Source: Vermamoeba vermiformis
Lineage: Eukaryota > Tubulinea > Echinamoebida
Direction of reading: 5' to 3'
Assembly (NCBI GenBank): GCA_045837725.1
Contig: JBEWZL010000123.1
Location: forward strand, 248,001-312,000
Length of the DNA: 64,000 nucleotides
Shown: piece by piece, positions 55,158 to 64,000 of the stretch
Position numbering within the stretch: the first letter of the stretch is position 1
How the letters are laid out: each line of letters begins with the position of its first letter
The notes under the pieces: model-generated
What the model saw: only the letters and a program-made list of their open reading frames with translations
What the model was told of the DNA's origin: nothing
Database searches by the model: none
Program-made: the position numbers and the translations under genes

Positions 55158-58100
55158 ATGGCAGACCTTATGAGCCACAATAATAATATGAGCAAGTCAA
55201 GCCCACATCTCGGACACATGCACGCAGAGCCTATTGCAATGACGAACGGTTACGCGGGTGCATTTCAATTTTGGAAATCAAAAGAAGGTTAGTACCTAAA
55301 CGAAAGTAATTTTGGTTCAAATTAATAGGCGTTATTACACTATTATATCACACCATCGTCATATCGCCTTAATATCAGAATTGTTTGGTTATCGAATTTT
55401 GGTTTTGACATGGTGTGTGACACCATCAAGTGAATTTTCATGAAAGCACCAACAGTCAACGACTAATTGTTTACTATTACAATCACACAATTTAATCATG
55501 ACAATGTTTGAAATCACCAAATAATGTTTGATCGTACCGCGAAAATGCAACTGAACATATTTTCGTATTTAGATCTTGCGCCCCAATCCACGAAAGTCGC
55601 GGTGAACCCCGCTAAACAACCCGCATCACCGACATTAGGGCCAATGAAAGCGTCACGTCTTTCATCCACGTCAAATACCAGCTCGGCCAGTTCGTCGCGT
55701 GATCCCTCTCCGCTCAGCCTGTACTCGAAAACACTGCAAGATATCGAGGAGGAAGCGGAAGGCAGTGGCGTAATCAGCCGTGAACGATCATATTCAGTCG
55801 CTGCAATGCCTAGATCAAGTTACAGTCCGGATCTTCGCCCACACAAGAAAACAGCGGAGATTAATCTTGGATGCTCGATGGATGAGATCGAAGAAATAGA
55901 AGAATTTGATGAACTCGATCAGCCCATGTCTAGCGCTTCCTCCTCGGGCATGAGTTCACCGGTGCAGCGCATGATGGACAGCCTCTCGCAACACAACCAA
56001 TCACCTGGCAAGATTGAAAGACAGCTGAGGTCTCGAGAGGCATCGGCTTCAGTGCCAAAACTCGTTCTGGCGCACTCAGCATCAACAGCTGACTCCAGTC
56101 TTTTCAACCCAAATCCGCGTTACAAGTTGGCACCTTCGCCTGTAGCACTTTCAGCACGACATGGACACAGGAAAGGACTCTCGCATTCTGATAAAGGTAC
56201 GTTTGTCTCTCTTTACTTGTTTTCGGCAGTTCGAAAAGCGACAAGTTAAAAATTTGGAGGTACATCCACCTTCACACTGGAGTTTAAAATTATCCTTATT
56301 TAGCGGATATTAACCTCTCTACTACTCGTAAAGATATTTGCCACAAGGCAACGTTTCTTCAAAACTTCGAAGCTTGAACCTGAATGCCGACGAAAATTCG
56401 TTTTACGCCGTCAAAGAATTCTCAAGTAAATTAACATGTTCTTGAATTAGGTGGTTCTCCTTTGTCCCCGAAGCCAAAATTTGTTCACTGTTCTAACTTC
56501 CGAGGTAATTTATATTATTTATTCAGTTCATGTTTACAACACATCTGAGCTGATCAAATCTACCAACCAAATATCTCAATAATAGAGCAATATGAAGCCT
56601 ATTCGGCATACGTGGAATACGCTAAAAAATATTGCTTCAGGTATCAAGAACTTCAATGTACCTCTTCATGAATTGCCAAATGTCAAAGATCAAGCATCCA
56701 TTCCGCAATTATTACACGATTGCGTGGGTTTCTTAAGGAGATCAGGTAATTATTAATTTAAAATATTATAAATTAATAATGGCGGAATATAATACGACCT
56801 GCGCCGTCGGACTCCGAGGTATTCAAAAGCCCAATCCGCTCTCGGGTCTATAAAATTCAATGGATCTAACAGGCATTTTAATAATAGAAATTGATTTGAA
56901 CACCATCATCGACGCGCAAAGAAAAAACGTTAATAATCCCGAATGGAATGAACTAGAAGCAACGCTGATCGAGAAAAAAGCTGTGATCGACTTCAGTACG
57001 CTGGACAATTCAGACGCTCCTTTAGTCATTCAGATGGTCAAATGGTTTTTCATTCACCTGCCAGAGTCTATTCTCACCAATTACCGCTTAAGAGCATTCA
57101 AAGACGCATTAGGTAAGCGATCGGAAATTGTCTTGATAATGACGTATGATTGAGCGAATTTAAATTCTCCAAGGATATTAATCGCTTTATATTATGGCTC
57201 CATCGTCCTTTATTATTCAATCACGCAATCTTCGATCCTTCGTTGAATAAAAGTTCAAAAATGTAGTGAAATCCGAAGGAAAATTCCTCAGGCCTTATGT
57301 TTTGAATTACCGCTCCATAGATAGGCGGTATAGCGATATTAGTACTAATAATATCTTATTCGTATAGAAGTCGACGATGATCGAGTTTGCACGAACATGT
57401 TGCAGACCTTGATCCACTCATTGCCCGAACAAAACTTCTTAGTCGTCAGATTCATGATTGAATTCTTCAAAATGCTCGTTAGTATGCTTAGCAAGGGCGT
57501 CAACTCACCGCCAATCTCAATCACCTTCGATGGCCCTATCATCGAGCCCTTGTGGATCGCCGCTACAAAGCAGACCAGGCTACAAATTGGTCATAGAAAA
57601 GATCTTCGCTGCATTTTATCCAATGTTTTTGTGCCACCCTGAGGCCGACGAGCCATTTGACTCGCCCAGCAACAATAACCAGTCAGATGCAGGTCCAGCA
57701 TCAGGTAGCGGCTACCAGGCAGTCGCGCGCTTGGAAAGTGAGTCTCATACGAGAGGTAAATACTCGAATCGTAATATTATCTTGATGTTAATGGATTTTA
57801 GGTCGTAAAAAGAGTCACGAATCCAAGAAGGACAAACGACGAAGTTTGGCAGTCATACCAGCCCATAAAAAAGAAGAATACGAGTTACAATTGATGGGAT
57901 TGGCACCTTCTAGCGCCTCGTCCCCAAGTCTCAACGACTCAAGAAAGAGAAGTTCCAAATCTGACGAGTACGGGTACAACAAGATCTCGAACGTGCGAGT
58001 AACAAACGAGAAGCTGTTTCAGAAGGGAAATGAAAATTTGGAGAAGCGCTTATTCTTCTTATTGATCACTCAATACGAGAAAATTTTCCTCGTAAGTGGC

Positions 58101-60595
58101 ATCCTGGCCGCGAAACAGCTATGATCTAACTACCTTCTTTTTAGTGCGACGAATACGGCATTGAATTCTCGAAACAACAGAACAATATTACCGTATCATC
58201 AGGCGATGCCGAACGTCTTATTGCACTGCTGCTGGATCCGTTTTATTGTGCGTACAATGGATTCGCTTTTTGGATCGAGTACTCAAACTGATATTTTAAT
58301 GCATAGGCAAGCAAGACAAAAACTTCGTCGAACAGTTCTTTATGACGCACGAGTACTTCATTACAAAAGAAGCGTTGTTAGCCTACTTGGTTAACGAGTA
58401 TCCTTTTTCAGCCTCCTTTAGCTCATTTAAATTTTAAATCGTACTTGATTTCCTTAACAACATTTCTAGCCTAAGAAAAAGAACGGGAGTAAAGCCATGG
58501 GAATCAAAACATCGCGAACGGTAAGTTAAAAACTGTTTATCCAAATTTGGCAAAGGTATATCCGTGTACAACTTTCAGTTTCACTAATGGCTTATTGAAA
58601 CACAGAATCTTGTTGCGAATAAAGCAATGGACGAATCAAGAAGGCTTGTCGATTGTCAAAGATAGGGCATTTTTGACGATCATGCGAAGAACGCTCAAAG
58701 ATATCTCGTTCAAGGCGACAACGACAGTTATTGAAAAAGAACTCATCGAATCCGCGTTAAATACCTTGTTAAATATGCAACGCACTTACGTAAGTCAAAA
58801 TATTTAATATTTTCGGCAGTTGATCCAATTTTTTCATCCTATCCGTTGCGGAACATCTGATGCTCGTTAATTTTCCTTGCTTTTATATTTCTAATATATT
58901 AATATTACTCGTATAGGATGCAATGACTCTGCGACGCGAGTCTGCCATCTTGAATATGACCACATACGAGTTAAATATCAAAAAACATAGTCCATCCGTT
59001 CTAGCTCAACAAATGACCTTGCTTGATCGTCAATTGTAAGTACTAGTGTTGTTAACCGTTGAATTTATTCGTAACATTACGTTCCGAGACGCCACTGCCT
59101 TGTTGCCATCTTACTAACTTTCAAAATTCCGTATTTTAGGATCAAAACCATTTGTGGCAGTGAATTTCTTCGTGGCGCGCATATGAAAGAAAAGTTGTCG
59201 CCAAACTATCACCAGATGGTCCAAAAGTTCAACCAGATCAGCAACTGGGTCGCGTACGAAATTGTTTCTCAATTAGACATCTCAGAACGCGTGGATATGT
59301 TGGAGTACTTTATTAAGTTGACCAAGGTAAGACAAAAGTTTATTTTATTATGTTATTTTCTTGCTGGTGTCAAATAACGGTTTGAAATTTTTTGGTAATT
59401 GCGCTTAGAGGATCCAGGCGCTTTTAGATCTATCTTTCTAATACAAATTCGATGCTGAACGCTATATGTTCCATTAACTAGTATTACATTTCCGCTGCGG
59501 AGATTTCTATCGTACATCCGGAACGCGCGCTCCGTAATAATTATGCTGATTTAACTTACACTTAATTCATGTTCAGGAACTCGTTGCATTGTCGAACTAT
59601 AACTCTGCCTATGCCGTCTATTTGGGTTTGTCAATGCAGATCGTCACGAGATTGACTTTAACTTGGGATGTAAGTTTTCAATCTTGATTAGATACACTTT
59701 GAAGCATGAATCGAGGTCATCATAATCTATAATGCACTTTCGTGGTGTCTATTACTTAAAATTATATTAATTGAATGCTCTGTCGTCAAATTTGACAACC
59801 TGAAAATTGGCACAAACGTCCGGATTCGTTTCAAGAAAGGTCCAAACTGACACTTTCCAACCGTAGAAACTGCATAAGAAGCATTCTTTGAGGCACAAGA
59901 AGCTGGCACGCCTGTTCGACATGAACTTCAATTTCCACGAGTACCGAAAGAATCTGGAAGCTGACAAAGAAAAGTGCCCAATTCCCGTCCTCGCACTCAT
60001 ACCCAAAGATATTATAAGGTAATTGATTACATAGAAGCCTTTCGAAACATTTGTGCACGCGCCAAAGGTGTCAGCTGTCAATTACATTAATTTTTATTTG
60101 GGGAGATTATCCTCGATTCATTCTTTCGTAATTTCATTCTTTTTTATGCCAATTGTGCTATTATTAATATTTTGCTAACTTTAGCTAATCCTAACACATG
60201 TGGCTTTTCGAATTCTGATCCTTTGTTTGTAGGTTCGAAACTGACTCTACGCTAACGAAAAATGACCAAGTTGATATGGAGAAGATGAGAGGCATATGGC
60301 ACGCGTATTTTTTGTAAGTAATTTACATCTTTACGGATCGTACAAGATGAATTTACGTCCGAAGTCAAGTGTGCCGCGCATTCGTACTCCGTCGACTTTA
60401 TAAACTAACGCGTTCTAAAATAGCCTCAGACAAAGCCAAAACAACATCAACATCAGCTCCATTCAGCGCGTTGAAGACGTATTTCGATTTTTCAGCGACT
60501 CGTCGTTTGAGGTCAGCGAGAAAGAATTAAGCAGGCTGTCTAAGAAATGCGAGCCAAAGAACTTAAAAATTACTAAAAAAGCGTCCATCCATTAA
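55158..60595 (+). CDS. RhoGAP-like plus RasGEF signalling protein, copy 2; one apparent +1 frameshift
   Basis: About 18 exons give ~1020 residues with the same architecture as the gene at 31526-35648. A disordered Ser-rich N-terminus is followed by a RhoGAP-like domain (SIPQLLHDCVGFLRRSG, DAPLVIQMVKWFFIHLPESI, SLPEQNFLVVRFM), a Ser/Lys-rich linker, RasGEF_N (KNFVEQFFMTHEYFI, ALNTLLNMQRTY) and CDC25 (FNQISNWVAYEIVSQLDISE, YLGLSMQIVTRLTLTW, ARLFDMNFNFHEYRKNL, PVLALIPKDI). The Arg-finger loop is again missing: the exon joint at 56745/56873 skips it. Between ~57480 and 57642 one base must be skipped to move from the GAP domain into YKLVIEKIFAAFYPMF, which is conserved in copy 1. Introns in the GEF half are at equivalent places in both copies. 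Confidence 0.82.
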
Positions 60596-61485
60596 GTAAT
60601 GCAAGCGAAATCTATAGGATCAATCGACTTATGTAAAGGCATTGTTTCGTGGACCGGATCCAAAGATTGTATTTATTGTGTGCGAATGTAAATAATATTT
60701 AGGTAGTCCGTCGTTGCTTCACGTTACCTCGTTAAAAAACAAGTAGGCAAGGTGGCCCGAAAGCAAAATAATGCACTCTTTCCTTTTATGGAATGCGTAT
60801 GCAGTGTTAGCATTAATTAATGCTATCTCCATCGATTAATCTCGGTAACCGATACGTTATAAACAATGCTAGGGCGTCATCGATTGAAGCATTGTGCGTT
60901 GCAATACTCGTCAATCTCGGTTTAAAATATTAGCGATCTCACTCTACATGAGCTTTGCCTGAAAACAAAACAATGGTGATAATTGGATTTATCCGAATAC
61001 GACGCCGACGTTCATTAGGACTTTTTATTCCGTCGCTACCTTTGAAACAGATATGACCATATAAGGAAATAAATGTTTTGCGCTTGGAGTCGGAAATTCT
61101 GTAATCTGTGATCCTATTCAATGATCGCTATCGAAATCCATCAGCTTCCTTGAAGTTAGTAGATGCCAAAAGAAGTACGCCCAAATCAGCAGCATCACGT
61201 GATCGCGGTGTGTACTGAAACTGGAATTGGGCAATTTTACTAAATCTTTCATTCGTTCATTTGCTCGTCAAACAAAGGCAACACTTCTCCGCTCTTTTGG
61301 GAGGTTAGGGTAAGTTCCGGATTTCTGGCGCGTTGCAGAAATACGAAAATAGGAGTGATTCCGAAGGTTTTGGCTAACATCCATTTCCGCTTATTTTAGG
61401 ATCGATAAAGCATCTGACAAGACAACGGTATCTTTTTTGGATGTTGGTCATAAAATTTTATAATTAAAATACATCCGATGTTAGC
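60596..61485. other. Intergenic, no gene seen
   Basis: About 890 AT-rich bases contain only short frames without domains. No tRNA, snRNA or long repeat was recognised. It presumably holds the promoter of the next gene. Confidence 0.4.
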
Positions 61486-62949
61486 ATGGACCAGTTACTC
61501 GTCCATTTGATCCGGCCACCAGAGAAAGCAAACTACGGATTAATAAATGAGGCGATGATGAAAATAGAGTATTGTTCTAAATTACTGGATCAATTAGAAA
61601 AGAATGGTAGGTTTGAGGCAAATAAAATTCTTGCAGCAGATCGCAGGCGACATTTAATCGCCTACAAAAATTTCATCAGATGTTAATCCGTTTCGATGAA
61701 ACGTATTGATCTCTTTCCATCAGAAAAAGTCATGCCCAATCAAGAGGAAGATCTAGTGACGAAATTAAAAGTATGGCTAATGGAAAGCGAGACATTCAGC
61801 ATCAAAGTTATTCTTCATCTAGTTGTTGAATTAAGCCTCAAAGGTAACCAATTATAGCAACCGGAGAATCGTAACGGAGAACTTCTGTCACCGGAAGCAA
61901 ATCCACCGAGGGAATACTGAACCACATCCACTTTACGTCCTTATTATTAACGTATACATGTAGAAAATATATATGCCGAGTTATTTATCAAGCACGAATT
62001 CTTTCTGATTCTGGTTGGTTTGATCGATGTCAAGTTTGGACGAGATAACGAGATGTCGACCCTCTGTTGTTTAATCTTGCATAATCTATTAGCCAGAGGT
62101 GAGACAGACACCACTATATGTAAATTTATAATATTAAAAATTGATCAGGTTGTCCGCCATCGGATGTAATTCCAGATCTGCTGTCCCTCCTAAGCAATTT
62201 GGCTAAGAAGACGTCATCAGACCCAATGTTGAAAGTACTCGCCATGCAAGCCGTTGGGATGCTGAATACGTACAGTAAGCGCTCAAAACATAATTAGAAA
62301 AATTAACACAAATCCAACGCACGGAAGCCAAATTTCTTTCCCCGGAAATGAGAATCCCCAGAAAATTTAAAAGTAATCAATAGCCGCTAATAACCGCTGC
62401 TTTATAGATCCTTCGCCCGACATCTGCAGTCTAGTTTCCGACTTTTGCATCAATTTCAAGTGGGACTTCGCAGTCGATCCGGCGTTTTCCGTTTCACCCC
62501 AAGACTTGATCCGATTACTTGACTCGCATGTGCCTGAGCTGAATCACCTAGGATTATGGCTATTGGCGCACGGAGAGGCTAATTCACTCTTCGACTGGAA
62601 ATTTGTGGCATTGCAATTAGAGTCGATGTCTTGCCTCGATTGGGAAAAAACACACGTGCAGTATTTCCACTTCTATCATCTTGCAATATCAAACGTTAAT
62701 AACGTAACACCTGGCATCTGGAACAAAATTTTCAACTCACCCACTATCAAAGTACGAAGGCGATGCGAGTGTTTAAAATTGGTACCGCGTGGCTTTGCCG
62801 ATCAATTTATTATCATCGAGAAGCCTAAACCGATCGAAGACATCGAGAATAGGATTTTTGGCAATTATCCGCCCCTAAACAATAACAATGCCAACACGAA
62901 CGAAGAACATTCTACGAGTGAGACGACAGCGAGTGTGGAAGAAAGGTAG
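61486..62949 (+). CDS. Armadillo/HEAT-like helical protein, unrecognised family
   Basis: Five exons (61486-61681, 61730-61843, 61964-62098, 62149-62274, 62408-62949) encode 370 residues. All segments are helical with repeated leucines and small residues: LINEAMMKIEYCSKLLDQLE, IKVILHLVVELSLK, FFLILVGLIDVKFGRDNEM with STLCCLILHNLLARG, DLLSLLSNLAKKTSSDP and VLAMQAVGMLNTY. This fits an armadillo/HEAT-like solenoid. A more compact region follows (LLDSHVPELNHLGLWLLAHG, LDWEKTHVQYFHFYHL), then an Asn-rich tail (NNNNANTNEEHSTSETT). The first joint uses an acceptor at 61728-61729 that keeps the frame. Such folds bind other proteins; a role cannot be assigned. Confidence 0.65.
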
Positions 62950-63649
62950 TGTTCGATCATCGGATCATCTCAAAATACATCGTGTACATCTTGTAATATA
63001 GAATTGAGCAAAGACTCAATCGCGAATAAACCGTGATAAATAATTGTGATCGAACCAATAATCTCTTGCGTTTATGCATTGGTCATTCTCTTTTCGATAG
63101 ATCATCGAAGTGTTTACTGCTTTTGGGAAGGGTTTCTCGTCGTGCGGAGCTTAACTTTTAGAAATCGAGTTTTCGGGTTGCGGAAGGGTTTGATGTGTGC
63201 CGTTCGCTTTCTAATGAGCTCTAATAACAATAATGAGATTGATTTATTGCATACTAGGAGAGGGAGTTTCCGACTTTCGGTTTTCTATAATAGGAATGAA
63301 AATATTATAATAACGCGTGCCAGCAATCTTCCAAAATCCTGTCACGCATCAAGCAGGCGTAGATTTAGATCTGATGGCATAGATCTATTATGGCTATTAT
63401 GCATCCTGAAACAGCGGACTTGCCTTGGATCACGATACTGAAACTACCCGTTGACGACCTTCATTAGAATCGTTCATTCACTTGTTTACGCTATAGACGC
63501 GCTTGACGTATAACATGCATTAGCTGAGTCATTCTTTTTTGAAGCTTAAGCGAATTGTTGACGACGGATCGTGCCTCTTCGTCAAAAATCTTTTGCGCGA
63601 ACGATCGAGTTGTTTCCATTTGACCAAGGGTGAGAGACCACATATAATA
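62950..63649. other. Intergenic, no convincing gene
   Basis: About 700 bases. A plus-strand frame at ~63049-63441 is open for 131 codons but begins without an ATG and shows no domain or splice support. The last 150 bases should include the promoter and 5' UTR of the gene at the right edge. Confidence 0.4.
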
Positions 63650-64000
63650 ATGTTTGCAGTCAAGAATATCGCAAAGAAATTGGTGTCTGCCAAAAAAGTG
63701 GCACATCTGGTAAGATTAGGCTGGAATGGATCCTCCTGTTGATTTTACGGTTTAAAAAATTAATTTAAGTGCACAATTATTTATTGTATTGAATGCCCCG
63801 ATGGAATATTAGAAGGGCGTGGCTGTTAATTTAATAGTTGTAATTGCAATCTGAATCTAGAAGCACCAGTTTAGAAAATTACTACGAATATCTCCAATGC
63901 AACGAAAAATATTTATTTGTAATATATACAATTTCTAACGTATATTACCTAATTTTTGTAGGCTAAATTACAAACAGCCGGATTCATGACCTCAAAGAAG
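63650..64000 (+). CDS. Start of a gene, probably mitochondrially targeted (runs off the window)
   Basis: ATG at 63650 begins MFAVKNIAKKLVSAKKVAHL. This ends at a GTAAGA donor after 63709. The acceptor TTTTGTAG at 63961 resumes in frame as AKLQTAGFMTSKK. The basic, acid-free amphipathic N-terminus looks like a mitochondrial targeting peptide. No domain is visible before the window ends, so the product is unknown. Confidence 0.5.

Noticed and set aside
28872-57642. Ribosomal +1 slippage at CTT codons as a shared cause of all frame breaks
   Set aside because: CTT-G occurs at the narrow dikinase and F-box/LRR windows but not at the other sites, so a single slip motif is not supported by the sequence.
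63049-63441. 131-codon plus-strand frame
   Set aside because: It has no ATG at its start, no recognisable motif and a composition like neighbouring non-coding DNA.

Overview
This window looks like nuclear DNA of a free-living amoebozoan, probably a protosteloid or dictyostelid-like amoeba. It is AT-rich and gene-dense. Almost every gene carries many short GT-AG introns (about 36-130 bases, often with a CTAAT/CTAAC branch site and a few GC-AG donors). The gene mix also fits: RCC1-BTB proteins, RasGEFs fused to other domains, an RWP-RK regulator, VPS9 and CNH proteins, a G-alpha subunit and F-box proteins. The species is inference; no rRNA or organelle marker is present. All exon joins were made by hand from splice signals and reading phase. 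Where exon sums are given they divide by three unless noted.

Layout. 1-13264: a partial PH gene, two RCC1-BTB paralogues ending in CaaX-like motifs with a small secreted 2H-phosphoesterase-like gene between them, then two minus-strand multidomain genes (ankyrin-like/F-box; PH-CH-CH-ubiquitin-like). 14275-18517: an RWP-RK regulator and a CNH-VPS9 protein. 18941-21240: the mitochondrial branched-chain dehydrogenase E2. 21352-30562: a tandem array of dikinase-like genes (three full-length copies, a 5'-truncated remnant and a tiny chimera). 31526-42087: a RhoGAP-like/RasGEF protein, an SDF2-like MIR protein, an LTA4-hydrolase-type aminopeptidase, a G-alpha subunit and a small membrane protein. 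42213-50495: a VWC-type GPI-anchored surface protein, two F-box proteins, a serine carboxypeptidase and a haem-oxygenase-like diiron protein. 50718-50853: U6 snRNA, followed by an unexplained GC-rich stretch. 51199-64000: an Atg22-like transporter, a SET protein, a second RhoGAP-like/RasGEF gene, an armadillo/HEAT-like protein and the start of one more gene.

Themes. Signalling to small GTPases (two RasGEFs, a Rab5-type VPS9 GEF, G-alpha, RCC1-BTB) and ubiquitin adaptors (BTB, F-box) dominate. Local duplication is frequent. Five host genes contain places where exactly one base must be skipped to keep the conserved frame (seven sites, all the same direction); this is either an assembly artefact or something worth testing. 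No virus-like element was recognised.
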